NCBI RefSeq assembly: GCF_012524165.2
Contig: NZ_JABACJ020000025.1
Span: forward strand, 1 to 64,000
Source: Faecalicatena faecalis
GTDB taxonomy: Bacteria; Bacillota; Clostridia; Lachnospirales; Lachnospiraceae
Direction: 5' to 3'
Length of the DNA stretch: 64,000 nt
This document shows, one piece after another, positions 33,185 to 41,822 of this stretch (position 1 is its first letter; each line of letters begins with the position of its first letter). The notes beneath the pieces were generated by a model. The model had not been told where the DNA came from and did not search any database. It was given only the letters and a program-made list of their open reading frames with translations. The position numbers and the translations under genes are program-made.

Positions 33185-35164
33185 CTACCAGCTTCCGCCG
33201 CCTCCGCCGCCAAAGCCGCCGCCGGAAAATCCTCCGCCTCCGCCGAAGCTTCCACCTGAGAATCCACCTGATCCTGTACTGACAGAACCTGACGGGCGTG
33301 TGACTGCCAGCGTCGATGCGGTCTTATTCAACCCGCTTACCATCAAGCGGTTAAACATATAATAGTCGAAGAATGTATAACTGTGATAAGGTGCATACCA
33401 TTGCGGTGCCGGCAGGGCCAGACTCTTCAGCTTTTCTGCAAAAACATCAGACAGCCCAAATACATAGGCATAAGGAATGATATGATAAAACCACTGTGGG
33501 TCTGTCTTCCCCAGTTCATTCATACGTTCCAGCTCTGCAGTCTCTATAAAGTCCCGTAATCCTGCAATCCTACCCATCCACTCGATGCACTTCGTGGTAC
33601 GGCGTTTCATGAATCCGGCCATCACGACCATCGCACCAGTCATCAGAAGGAGGAGCACCAGAATCCAGGTGAAATCAAATATTTCCCGCTGACGGACCCG
33701 CACTACATAGCTCCCTGTGTAAACGGCCATTGACAAAAAGCAAACACCTAATGTAACGGCCGCTGTTCCCTTTCTGGAAGCTGCACCTTTGGCATACCAA
33801 TCATCTATATTGATACAGAAAACAAGTGCCCCGATCAGCAGCACTCCCCATAAAAGCAACTGCACTACTCCTCTGACCAGAGTCGTATACGTATAAATTC
33901 CCGTCACAATGATGAACCAGACCATAGGAAGCGTACATAAGCCTGTGGAAATCCAACGCGAAATCTTGGAAGACCGCGTATACAGCATATCTTTCCCCTG
34001 CGTATGAAAGAAATCTTTAAGCTGTGTCTTGGCAACATCAAGTGTGCCGGCGAACTTATACTGAAGATCCTTAATCTTGCGCTCGTCTCCTTTTTCAAAC
34101 AGCTTATTAAAAATCGTATGCTGGTAATTCGGAGAATTTGGCGGCAGACTGTTCAGCTTATACAGACATAATTCATGGTCAGCCAGTTCTTCGATTCGAA
34201 GATATCCCTTATCTGCCCAGTAAATAATCAGGGAAAGCATATCCTTGTCCTGTGCCTTTCCGTCAATGATATAACCAACTGCAGCACTGTCCAGTCCTTC
34301 CGGCGGCTGGTACTGAATGGACGGAATCATCTGCTCATCCTTTCCGAACAGGAAGAATAGGAGCAGAATCAGCAAGAAAATCACGACTCCTGGTACAAGC
34401 AGCAGCCATGTAAGAAAGTCCAGGCGGCCGTCATTTGTAAAATATCCTGCTTGCATCGGAACTCGGAATGTAATTCCCTCTCCAAGCTTTAAATCTGATT
34501 TCAAGATTCCGGTCATCGTATTCCCTGACCAGGAGATTTTTAAGACCTCCCGTGCATCCCTGTCTTCTCCATAACTTCCATAGTAAAAGCGAAGGTCATT
34601 TCGGTTGAACTCCTTAGGAAATGTAACGGAAAACCGACTGCCCTCTGGAATCGGGTTCTGCCATTGCCCCGGCAGGACATTATACACGGCATCGTTGTAC
34701 CCCTTTTCCTGCACTTTTGGGGTAAAGGTATAACTGATCTGATACTCTTTCGGACCATACAGATAAGAATTCTCCGAACCGATCTTAAGAACTTTACTTC
34801 CATTCGTCGAATCTATGGTATATCCCTCACTGACCTTAATATCTGTCAACTTTGCATAGTACGGAACCGCCTTGCTCCCGCCGTCCTTTGCAGCCGTATA
34901 GACCAGACCTTTATATGGAATATGACGGTAAATCCCATGGCGCGACTCCAAAAAATCCACTCCGATGTGTTCCGTCACCTCATAAGCCCGGTCTTCCCTT
35001 ACCACAATGTCTGTATTGAAATAATCGGTCCGCATATTAGGATCATTCTGAAGCTCCGTCTGGGAAGCTCCCAAAGATTCTACGAACCCGGCACCATACG
35101 TCACGACCAGCCATATCAAAATCCAGATCAGCATAGGAATGGCCTTGTTACTGTATCTTTTCAT
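33185..35164 (-). CDS. DUF2207 membrane protein with Gly-rich tail
   Basis: A 659-residue protein of the DUF2207 family. An N-terminal signal or anchor helix (about 9-30) is followed by an extracellular beta-rich domain (NTDIVVREDRAYEVTEHIGV onward, to about 235), a membrane helix near 255-278, a cytoplasmic part, further helices near 410-500, and a tail rich in Gly and Ser from about residue 635. The tail resembles the TPM/LemA-associated proteins. DUF2207 genes commonly sit beside lemA, as here, and may act together at the membrane; the function is unknown. Start at 35164 because GGGAG lies 8 nt upstream. Confidence 0.85.
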   Translation of the reverse strand: MKRYSNKAIPMLIWILIWLVVTYGAGFVESLGASQTELQNDPNMRTDYFNTDIVVREDRAYEVTEHIGVDFLESRHGIYRHIPYKGLVYTAAKDGGSKAVPYYAKLTDIKVSEGYTIDSTNGSKVLKIGSENSYLYGPKEYQISYTFTPKVQEKGYNDAVYNVLPGQWQNPIPEGSRFSVTFPKEFNRNDLRFYYGSYGEDRDAREVLKISWSGNTMTGILKSDLKLGEGITFRVPMQAGYFTNDGRLDFLTWLLLVPGVVIFLLILLLFFLFGKDEQMIPSIQYQPPEGLDSAAVGYIIDGKAQDKDMLSLIIYWADKGYLRIEELADHELCLYKLNSLPPNSPNYQHTIFNKLFEKGDERKIKDLQYKFAGTLDVAKTQLKDFFHTQGKDMLYTRSSKISRWISTGLCTLPMVWFIIVTGIYTYTTLVRGVVQLLLWGVLLIGALVFCINIDDWYAKGAASRKGTAAVTLGVCFLSMAVYTGSYVVRVRQREIFDFTWILVLLLLMTGAMVVMAGFMKRRTTKCIEWMGRIAGLRDFIETAELERMNELGKTDPQWFYHIIPYAYVFGLSDVFAEKLKSLALPAPQWYAPYHSYTFFDYYMFNRLMVSGLNKTASTLAVTRPSGSVSTGSGGFSGGSFGGGGGFSGGGFGGGGGGSW

Positions 35165-35274
35165 AAGCATATCTCCCTGTCTCTCTGTCTGAAACTACCC
35201 TCTTTTCCTTTTCTCTGTCAAAAGAGATGGAAAAGCGGATCTGTACAATCCGCTTTACGATCTCCTTGATGAGA

Positions 35275-35826
35275 TTAAAAAGAAACCTTCACATTCTCTC
35301 TCTGGTCTGCCTCTGTCACTTCATACAGTGCTTTCCTCTTAAATCCAAAGATCGCTGCCACCACATTCCCCGGAAACATCTCGATCTTCGTATTAAAGCG
35401 ATTCACCACGCCGTTGTAGTATCGTCTGGAGCCTGCAATCTCCTCTTCAATCCGTGAAAGCTGCTCCTGGAGCTGCAGGAAATTCTGGTTCGCCTTCAAA
35501 TCTGGATATGCCTCAGACAATGCGAACAGTGATTTCAAAGTACCACTTAAGATATTATCCTTCTCGATTTTTTCCTCCACTGTGGAAGCATTCATCGCAG
35601 CATTCCGTGCAGAAATCACCCTCTCGAGCGTCCCTGATTCATGCTTCGCATATCCTTTGACCGTCTCCACATAATTGGGAATCAGATCGTATCTCTTTTT
35701 CAGCGAAACATCCATTGCTGAAAACGCCTCTTCTGTCTTGTTCCTCAGCGTGACAAATCCATTATAGGAAGTCACAAGCCAAATCACAATGATGATTACA
35801 ATAATAAGAATAATCCATACTGCCAT
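35275..35826 (-). CDS. LemA family protein
   Basis: A 183-residue LemA protein: one N-terminal membrane helix rich in Ile and Val (residues 4-22), then a four-helix cytoplasmic or extracellular bundle with the family motifs YNGFVTLRNKTEEAFSAMDV, KKRYDLIPNYVETVKGYAKHE and SRRYYNGVVNRFNTKIEMFP. Its role is unknown in bacteria. The ATG at 35826 follows AAAGGAGG by 8 nt; the frame extends much further upstream, to 36063, but that part runs into giant hairpin B and is not coding. DUF2207 follows 110 nt downstream. Confidence 0.93.
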   Translation of the reverse strand: MAVWIILIIVIIIVIWLVTSYNGFVTLRNKTEEAFSAMDVSLKKRYDLIPNYVETVKGYAKHESGTLERVISARNAAMNASTVEEKIEKDNILSGTLKSLFALSEAYPDLKANQNFLQLQEQLSRIEEEIAGSRRYYNGVVNRFNTKIEMFPGNVVAAIFGFKRKALYEVTEADQRENVKVSF

Positions 35827-35926
35827 ATAATCAGCCTCCTTTTCTATCATTGTACCCCATCCCATCCAATGCCGCAAGAAAGTTTTTATGATTACGAGGG
35901 GGGAGTATGAAAGGTGAAAGGGGGAC

Positions 35927-36209
35927 GCCGAAGAGGAAGGAGCAGGGCGGGGGCGTACCAGGAAAGGGGGGCAGGGGCTGACGCTTAGTGAAGAATCACT
36001 TGGTGTCAAAGAGGGGAAACCTGTGGGATCGGACGGATTCACTGTGAAAGCCGATGCTTTCACAGCTCAGCCGTCCTCGCAGATTGATTCGGTAATCAAT
36101 CTGCGCCCACAGGATTCTCCTCTTTGACACCAAGTGTTTCTAATCACACGCTGAATGCCGCCTGTCCCCCTCCCCTGGTACACCCCCGCCCTGCTCCTTC
36201 CTCTTCGGC
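35927..36209 (-). other. Giant hairpin element, copy B
   Basis: Arms 35927-36027 (101 nt) and 36106-36209 (104 nt) pair along most of their length. The head reads on the minus strand: P2 36104-36079 (GCAGATTGATT/AATCAATCTGC), then P3 36076-36031: GGACGG, CTGAG, a 10-bp stem with loop ATCG, TGAAT, CCGTCC. So its orientation is opposite to copies A and C. Its arms share no sequence with theirs. It lies 100 nt upstream of the lemA start, and 215 nt separate it from copy C. Confidence 0.8.
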
Positions 36210-36222
36210 TCGGCTCATCAAA

Positions 36223-36330
36223 TCAGAAGTGCCCCCTAGTAATCGGTGGGAAACTTAGGCTGGGAAGCGGATTAATTCGCCAGGTGGAAGATTCTACCTG
36301 GAGATGGATGGATGCTTTTGTATCATTCAT
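36223..36330 (-). CDS. Candidate 35-residue peptide between two giant hairpins
   Basis: An ATG at 36330 has AGGAGG about 11 nt upstream and opens a 35-codon frame that begins MNDTKASIHLQVESS and ends RGHF. I do not recognise it. The ribosome site is the only support; the frame is short and may be chance. The rest of the 215-nt spacer (36210-36423) holds a GGCGGCAGAT/ATCTGCGCC hairpin on the minus strand just upstream of it. Confidence 0.2.
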   Translation of the reverse strand: MNDTKASIHLQVESSTWRINPLPSLSFPPITRGHF

Positions 36331-36423
36331 CAATTTTTCTTCCTCCTGCCTCTCAATCACCATCCGGTCTCCCGCTCCCGTACCGGCGCAGATTTTATCT
36401 GCCGCCCACCTTGGATGAGCGCA

Positions 36424-36710
36424 GCTTTCGAAAAGCGGGACAAGACGACTCCAGGGGTGCCTGTGCTGGTTGGAGTACATCTAGCGAGATTAGCAGCAGT
36501 TAGGGAAAATACAAAAAATCAGGTGGATAAAAGTTGTTCTCCAAAACAACTTTTAAAGCCGGCTGAGCCGTCTACTCATCAGAGTAGGCGGTGAATCCGG
36601 CTGGTTCCGCCTGATTTTTCGTATTTTCTCTTACTGCTGCTTATCGCAGCGCTCTGTATTCCAACCAGCGCAGGCACCCCTGACGCCGTCTTGTCCCGCT
36701 TTTCGAAAGC
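36424..36710 (+). other. Giant hairpin element, copy C
   Basis: Arms 36424-36526 (103 nt) and 36607-36710 (104 nt) are about 80-85 percent complementary. Head: P2 36529-36554 (AAAAGTTGTT/AACAACTTTT) and P3 36558-36601: GCCGG, CTGAG, CCG, CTACTC with loop ATCA, GAGTAG, CGG, TGAAT, CCGGC. It ends 41 nt from the stop codon of purB, whose gene reads towards it. No T-run follows on either strand. Confidence 0.8.
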
Positions 36711-36750
36711 GACCCACTTAAATCAACCCTCCCGGCAGCTAAAACCTCAC

Positions 36751-38184
36751 CTACACATTAATTTCTGCTTTTACGCCTAGGATTTCTTTGTTTTCTTCCA
36801 ACAATGGATGAATGACATTCTTTAAGTATGCCTCCACCTGTTCTTTTGCACGTCCTACGTATTTTGCAGGATCCATCGTCTTTTGGAGGTCATCCAGGCT
36901 CATGTTGAAGGCTTCATCTGCTGCGATCAGTTCTAGCAGGTTGTTGTCCAAGCCTTTTTCTTTGACGTTCTTTCCAGCTTCCATGGAAAGCTCACGGATT
37001 CTCTCGTGCAGTTCCTGTCTGTCTCCACCGGCCTTTACGGCATCCATCATGATGTTTTCGGTTGCCATGAATGGCAGCTCGGACATCAGACGTTTCTCAA
37101 TGACTTTCGGATATACAACAAGACCATCCACAACATTTAAGCACAGATCCAGGATACCATCAATTGCCAGGAATCCTTCCGGTACACTTAAACGCTTGTT
37201 AGCGGAGTCATCCAGAGTCCTCTCGAACCACTGGGTCGCAGATGTGATTGCAGGGTTCAATGCATCGATCATCACATATCTGGATAGGGAAGCAATTCTC
37301 TCGCTTCTCATCGGATTTCTCTTATATGCCATGGCAGAGGAACCGATCTGTGACTTTTCAAATGGTTCTTCTACCTCTTTTAAGTGCTGGAGCAAACGGA
37401 TATCATTGGAGAACTTGTGTGCACTTGCAGCGATTCCTGCCAGTACGTTCAGTACCCTTGTATCTACCTTTCTGGAGTAGGTCTGCCCGGAAACCGGATA
37501 GCAGGCTTTGAATCCCATCTTCTGTGCGATCATCGGATCGATCTTGTCGATGGTCTCTTGATCTCCGTCGAACAATTCAAGGAAGCTTGCCTGTGTTCCT
37601 GTTGTTCCCTTAGAACCAAGAAGCTTTAAGCTGCCAAGAACATAATCCAGATCTTCTAAATCCATCTCAAATTCCTGCATCCACAGTGTTGCTCTCTTAC
37701 CAACAGTCGTCGGTTGTGCAGGCTGGAAATGTGTGAAAGCCAAAGTTGGCTGTGCCTTATATTCATCCGCGAACTTCGCCAGTTCTGCGATGACATTCAC
37801 CAACTTCGTGCGGACCAATTTCAATGCCTCAGACATCACGATGATATCTGTATTATCTCCTACATAGCAGGAAGTTGCCCCTAAATGGATGATTCCTTTT
37901 GCCTTCGGGCACTGTACACCATAAGCATACACATGTGACATAACATCATGGCGCACTACCTTTTCACGCTCTTTCGCCACATCATAATTGATATCCTCAG
38001 CATGTGCCTTTAATTCCTCGATCTGTTCTTCTGTGATATTCAGTCCCAGCTCCTTCTCTGTCTCAGCAAGAGCGATCCAGAGTCTTCTCCATGTCCTGAA
38101 TTTCTTGTCCGGTGAAAATATATACTGCATCTCTTTGCTGGCATAGCGCTCAGAAAGAGGGCTGACATAACGATCCGTACTCAT
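36751..38184 (-). CDS. purB: Adenylosuccinate lyase
   Basis: A 477-residue fumarase/aspartase-superfamily lyase that acts twice in purine synthesis: SAICAR to AICAR plus fumarate, and adenylosuccinate to AMP plus fumarate. The catalytic His is in IHLGATSCYVGDNTD and FTHFQPAQPTTVGKR, and the mobile signature loop is GSSAMAYKRNPMRSERI near residue 295. The longer, eukaryote-like PurB form is usual in Lachnospiraceae. It follows purC by about 120 nt on the same strand. Giant hairpin C lies just beyond its end. Confidence 0.97.
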   Translation of the reverse strand: MSTDRYVSPLSERYASKEMQYIFSPDKKFRTWRRLWIALAETEKELGLNITEEQIEELKAHAEDINYDVAKEREKVVRHDVMSHVYAYGVQCPKAKGIIHLGATSCYVGDNTDIIVMSEALKLVRTKLVNVIAELAKFADEYKAQPTLAFTHFQPAQPTTVGKRATLWMQEFEMDLEDLDYVLGSLKLLGSKGTTGTQASFLELFDGDQETIDKIDPMIAQKMGFKACYPVSGQTYSRKVDTRVLNVLAGIAASAHKFSNDIRLLQHLKEVEEPFEKSQIGSSAMAYKRNPMRSERIASLSRYVMIDALNPAITSATQWFERTLDDSANKRLSVPEGFLAIDGILDLCLNVVDGLVVYPKVIEKRLMSELPFMATENIMMDAVKAGGDRQELHERIRELSMEAGKNVKEKGLDNNLLELIAADEAFNMSLDDLQKTMDPAKYVGRAKEQVEAYLKNVIHPLLEENKEILGVKAEINV

Positions 38185-38305
38185 AAATGTAATCTCCTAT
38201 TCGTTTCTTAATATATGATTGTTCCGGGAATACTCCTGAATTTTGTCCATTTGTATATCAGCCGCGTATTTGGGTACGCGGCTGGTATTGATTTATCTCT
38301 CTATC

Positions 38306-39013
38306 TTATTTGATGCCGATACGTTTGAAAACTTCCTGATAAGCATCCTCTACATTGCCCATGTCTCTGCGGAAACGGTCTTTGTCCAGCTTCTCATGAG
38401 TCTCTTTATCCCACAGTCTGCATGTATCCGGTGAAATCTCATCAGCCAGGATGATGTCTCCGTGGAATCTTCCGAATTCAATCTTAAAGTCAATCAGCTC
38501 AATGCCTGCCTCATCAAAGAACTTCTTTAATACATCATTTACCTTAAATGTATATTCTGTGATTTTATCGATTTCTTCTCTTGTTGCTGCTCCGATAGCA
38601 ATTGCAAAGTAATCGTTGATCATCGGATCGCCGAGATCATCGTCTTTATAGCTGAATTCCAGAGTTGGTGCAAGTAACTTTCTTCCCTCTTCGATTCCCA
38701 GCTTCTTAGAAAAGCTTCCTGCTGCCACATTACGCACAATCACCTCAAGCGGAACGATCTCTACTTTCTTTACTGCTGTCTCACGGTCGCTTAATTCCTC
38801 CACATAGTGTGTCGGCACGCCTTCTTTTTCCAGGACCTGAAAAATGTAGTTGGTCATACGGTTGTTGATCACACCTTTTCCAACGATTGTTCCTTTTTTC
38901 TCTCCGTTAAATGCTGTAGCGTCATCTTTATAGTCTACGATTACAATATCTGGATCCTCTGTAGAAAACACTTTCTTTGCTTTTCCTTCGTAAAGCTGCT
39001 CTAATTTTTTCAT
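38306..39013 (-). CDS. purC: Phosphoribosylaminoimidazole-succinocarboxamide synthase
   Basis: A 235-residue SAICAR synthetase, which joins aspartate to CAIR using ATP in step 8 of purine synthesis; its product is the substrate of PurB encoded next. LYEGKAKKVFSTEDPD at the N terminus is the ATP-binding start, LEVIVRNVAAGSFSKKLGI and LIDFKIEFGRFHGDIILADEISPDTCRLWD are family signatures. Length is normal. A strong promoter lies at 39102-39130, about 90 nt upstream. I see no purine riboswitch in that leader. Confidence 0.97.
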   Translation of the reverse strand: MKKLEQLYEGKAKKVFSTEDPDIVIVDYKDDATAFNGEKKGTIVGKGVINNRMTNYIFQVLEKEGVPTHYVEELSDRETAVKKVEIVPLEVIVRNVAAGSFSKKLGIEEGRKLLAPTLEFSYKDDDLGDPMINDYFAIAIGAATREEIDKITEYTFKVNDVLKKFFDEAGIELIDFKIEFGRFHGDIILADEISPDTCRLWDKETHEKLDKDRFRRDMGNVEDAYQEVFKRIGIK

Positions 39014-39101
39014 ACGTTTACACCTATCCTTCTTGTATTTTTCGTGATTGATATAGTACGACCATCTTTTGTATCAGGTAAAATTGTGGTCTTGCACACT
39101 G

Positions 39102-39130
39102 ATTATAATACAAGGCAGAGGGAAAATCAA
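39102..39130 (-). promoter_or_regulatory. Promoter of purC-purB
   Basis: Minus strand: TTGATT (39130-39125), 17 nt, TATAAT (39107-39102). It overlaps the hairpin at 39109-39149, so termination of the upstream transporter operon and initiation of purC share the same bases. Confidence 0.65.
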
Positions 39131-39149
39131 TATACCCTCTGCCTTGTAT
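39109..39149 (-). terminator. Terminator of the amino-acid ABC operon
   Basis: ATACAAGGCAGAGGG pairs with CCCTCTGCCTTGTAT, a 15-bp stem, with TTGTATTATAATC after it on the minus strand. The T-run is poor, but stem and position fit. Confidence 0.65.
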
Positions 39150-39216
39150 CATCTAATGTTCATTATTTATTTTCGCAGTTATATATAAGCATCACTTATA
39201 TTATATCGCCTATTTA

Positions 39217-39906
39217 TCAATATTCTTCTGATAGTTTTCCAAGGAATTCCCTCATTCTCGTATTATCAGAACTGAATACCTCCTCCGGCGTCCCCTGTTC
39301 TGCAATGACGCCCTTATCCATAAAAATAATCTGATCTGCCACATTTCTTGCGAAATTCATCTCATGTGTTACGATCACCATGGTCATATGCTCCGCTGCC
39401 AGATCCTTGATGACTTTCAGGATTTCCCCTGTCAGCTCCGGGTCCAAAGCAGAGGTGGGTTCATCAAAAAAGAGAATTTTCGGATTCATAGCCAGTGCCC
39501 GCGCGATGGATACTCTCTGCTGCTGCCCGCCCGATAATTGATATGGATAGGCGTTCTCCTTATCTGCCAGCCCCATCTTCTCAAGCAGGACCCTTGCCTC
39601 TTTATATACCTCATCCTTATTCCGTTTCTGCACCTTGATAGGAGCATCCGTAATATTCTTTAATACTGAAAAATGTGGGAACAGGTTAAAATTCTGGAAT
39701 ACCAGCCCATATTCCCCCTCGTAATGGATCTCGCCCGCATCCGGCGTCTCCAGATTCGTTGCACAGCGCAAAAGTGTGGATTTACCAGAACCAGAAGGGC
39801 CGATAATTGCAAGGACCTCCCCTTCCTCCACTGTCAGGGAAATGTCTTCCACCACTCCAAAGCCGTCAAAACTTTTCTTGATATGCTTCATCTCCAACAA
39901 ACTCAT
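39217..39906 (-). CDS. Amino-acid ABC transporter ATP-binding protein
   Basis: A 229-residue ATPase of the polar amino-acid (GlnQ-like) importer class. Walker A GPSGSGKST is at about residues 34-42, the signature LSGGQQQRVSIARAL near 125, Walker B ILFFDEPTSALDPE near 150 and the switch His in VTHEMNFARNVAD. It energises the permease encoded 11 nt upstream; the binding protein gene comes first. The 3-gene order binding protein, permease, ATPase is typical. Substrate is not determinable; binding-protein similarity suggests a polar amino acid such as glutamine, arginine or cystine. Confidence 0.94.
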   Translation of the reverse strand: MSLLEMKHIKKSFDGFGVVEDISLTVEEGEVLAIIGPSGSGKSTLLRCATNLETPDAGEIHYEGEYGLVFQNFNLFPHFSVLKNITDAPIKVQKRNKDEVYKEARVLLEKMGLADKENAYPYQLSGGQQQRVSIARALAMNPKILFFDEPTSALDPELTGEILKVIKDLAAEHMTMVIVTHEMNFARNVADQIIFMDKGVIAEQGTPEEVFSSDNTRMREFLGKLSEEY

Positions 39907-39917
39907 GACATTTCCTC

Positions 39918-40574
39918 CTATTGATAGTAATTCAGCTTCTTCTCGATGCCTTCCATGATGACCGCTACGACCAGGTTAAAGATATAATAGAAAACACCGG
40001 CTGCAATCAGCGGTACTACAGAGGTCTGTGCAGTTGAGATCTGTTTGGCTGTGGTAAACATCTCTGCCACCGCAATCGCAAATGCCAGGGACGTATCCTT
40101 TACAAGAGTAATGACTTCATTTGTTACAGAAGGCATGATCCGTTTGATCACCTGTGGGAAAATAATACGGAAAAAAGTTTGAACTCTGCTGTAGCCTAAA
40201 AGCTTTGCCGCCTCGTACTGTCCGACGGGCATGGACTCGATCCCTCCGCGGTATATCTCCGCAAAATAGGCCGCATAGTTGATTGCAAACGCGATCAAGG
40301 TTGCTGTGATCCTGTAGCTCATAGTAATCTGAATTCCAAATATGTAATACGGCCCGAAATAAACTACCATAAGCTGCAGCATGAGCGGGGTACCGCGCAT
40401 TATAGAAATATACGCTTTTGTGATCCACTGGATCGGTTTGATCTTAGACATCCTTCCGAATGCCACAATCAATCCCAACGGCAGGGAAAACAAAAGTGTG
40501 GAAAAAAATATTTCAAGCGTGACCAACATACCGCCTGACATCTGGCTTACCATCGCCATAATACTAATTTTCAT
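39918..40574 (-). CDS. Amino-acid ABC transporter permease
   Basis: A 218-residue HisM/GlnP-type permease with about five membrane helices. The N-terminal GGMLVTLEIFFSTLLFSLPLG and the central motif YISIMRGTPLMLQLMVVYFG are family marks, and the ATPase-coupling EAA loop is YEAAKLLGYSRVQTFFRIIFPQ. One permease gene implies a homodimeric channel. It lies between binding-protein and ATPase genes with short spacings, so the three are made together. Confidence 0.94.
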   Translation of the reverse strand: MKISIMAMVSQMSGGMLVTLEIFFSTLLFSLPLGLIVAFGRMSKIKPIQWITKAYISIMRGTPLMLQLMVVYFGPYYIFGIQITMSYRITATLIAFAINYAAYFAEIYRGGIESMPVGQYEAAKLLGYSRVQTFFRIIFPQVIKRIMPSVTNEVITLVKDTSLAFAIAVAEMFTTAKQISTAQTSVVPLIAAGVFYYIFNLVVAVIMEGIEKKLNYYQ

Positions 40575-40654
40575 TGATTCATCCTCCGGGTTCTTAACTG
40601 GATAAAAGGCCAGAGATGAATCCCGGCCTTTTACTCATCTTATTTTTACTTTTC

Positions 40655-41506
40655 TTACTTTCCTAAGCAGACAGACTCTTCAACGCCCCACTTTTCTGCG
40701 ATCGTCATGAATGTTCCGTCTTCTGCCATCTCATCTAATGCCTTCTGTACCTGGTCTCTTAACTTTTCATTCCCCTTCTTGAATCCAATTGCATACTGTT
40801 CAGAAGAAATCGGTTCCTCCAATGCTGCATATCCGCCGCCTCTGGACTCGATCTGATACTTGGAAACTCCAACATCCATAGCAACGGCCTCCGCTGCGCC
40901 AGCTTCCAGATCCATGAATGCTGTGTTATAATCCGGCACCTGTGTCAGACTTGCAAAGGTTCCTGCCAGCTCTTTCTGATCTCCCTCCAGAGCCGCCAGG
41001 GCTGAGGAATCTGCCTGTACTTCCACAATCTTTCCTGCCAGATCTGCCAAGGTTTTGATTCCTGAGCTTTCCGCAACAACCACAACCTGGCTGTTATCTA
41101 CATATGGATCTGACCATGTATATTCATCCTCACGTCCATCCATCGTAAAGCCGTTCCAGATACAGTCGATGGTACCGGAATTCAGTTCCATATCCTTTGC
41201 ATCCCACTCGATTGGCTGCTTCACAAGTTCCCATCCGTTCCTGTCACAGACTTCCTGTGCCAGATCTAAGTCAAAGCCTACATATTCCCCATTATCATCT
41301 TTATAGCCGTAAGGAGGGAAGTTGGCGTCAAAACCAAGAACAAATTTATCTCCCTTTTCTTTTTCCTCATTAGCAGCCTCTGTCTTTGCTGCCTTCTTAT
41401 CAGAGTCACCGGAATCCTTTGAATCCGCTTCTTTTCCTCCGCATCCTGCCAACGCAGTCGTTAACATCAGTGTCGCTGCCAGAGCTAATGCCAGTTTTCT
41501 TTTCAT
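40655..41506 (-). CDS. Amino-acid-binding lipoprotein of the ABC transporter
   Basis: A 283-residue extracellular lipoprotein: lipobox LAGCGGKE with the lipid Cys near residue 22, a Lys/Asp/Glu-rich linker to about 52, then a type 2 periplasmic-binding fold (FVLGFDANFPPYGYKDDNGEYVGFDLDLAQEV). GTIDCIWNGFTMDGREDEYTWSDPY is the ligand-pocket region typical of cystine/polar amino-acid receptors. It is the first gene of the importer operon and has a strong promoter at 41580-41608. Confidence 0.94.
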   Translation of the reverse strand: MKRKLALALAATLMLTTALAGCGGKEADSKDSGDSDKKAAKTEAANEEKEKGDKFVLGFDANFPPYGYKDDNGEYVGFDLDLAQEVCDRNGWELVKQPIEWDAKDMELNSGTIDCIWNGFTMDGREDEYTWSDPYVDNSQVVVVAESSGIKTLADLAGKIVEVQADSSALAALEGDQKELAGTFASLTQVPDYNTAFMDLEAGAAEAVAMDVGVSKYQIESRGGGYAALEEPISSEQYAIGFKKGNEKLRDQVQKALDEMAEDGTFMTIAEKWGVEESVCLGK

Positions 41507-41579
41507 AAGTTCGTCCTCCCTTGCGCGGCGCTTTATTATTTTACCAATTGATTACTTTACCACGCTAAATCACTTCGAT

Positions 41580-41608
41580 ATAATATCATATTTCCCTGCT
41601 AATGTCAA
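41580..41608 (-). promoter_or_regulatory. Promoter of the amino-acid ABC operon
   Basis: Minus strand: perfect TTGACA (41608-41603), 17 nt, TATTAT (41585-41580). About 75 nt separate it from the start codon, with no evident T-box or riboswitch. Confidence 0.75.
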
Positions 41609-41639
41609 GAATGTAGGGAAGGGACTTTTCTGAATCTGC

Positions 41640-41745
41640 TCGCCGTAATTCAGGTCACTATTAAGGTAGATATGAATGTTGAGAATGGTCGGATGCCTGT
41701 CTCAACGAACGAAACAGGCGCTTAGCTTAAACTCTGATAACTAAG
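41640..41745. other. Intergenic stretch with an unexplained hairpin
   Basis: About 100 nt between the importer promoter and the terminator at 41746. It contains GCCTGT-CTCAACGAACGAA-ACAGGC (about 41695-41719). No gene is seen. The rest is without recognisable features. Confidence 0.3.
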
Positions 41746-41787
41746 AAAGGGAACAGACTGTATACATACAGTGTCTGTTCCCTTTTT
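41746..41787 (-). terminator. Terminator of the DUF5717-DUF5716-TPR operon
   Basis: AAAGGGAACAGAC pairs with GTCTGTTCCCTTT; the loop also contains ACTGTA/TACAGT pairing. Located 36 nt beyond the stop of the TPR gene; usable from either strand. Confidence 0.75.
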
Positions 41788-41822
41788 ATACGCAGTCTGA
41801 CTTTCGTCTCCTTTTACTATCC

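Noticed and set aside
33168..33362. Pro-rich plus-strand frame
   Set aside because: It is the antisense of the Gly-rich tail of the DUF2207 protein.
35827..36063. N-terminal extension of the LemA frame
   Set aside because: The extra 79 codons cross hairpin B and are Ser/Pro-rich without family similarity; the internal ATG at 35826 has a perfect ribosome site.
39014..39101. Purine riboswitch before purC
   Set aside because: The leader lacks the conserved loop sequences of the purine aptamer and is short; only a promoter and a hairpin are evident.
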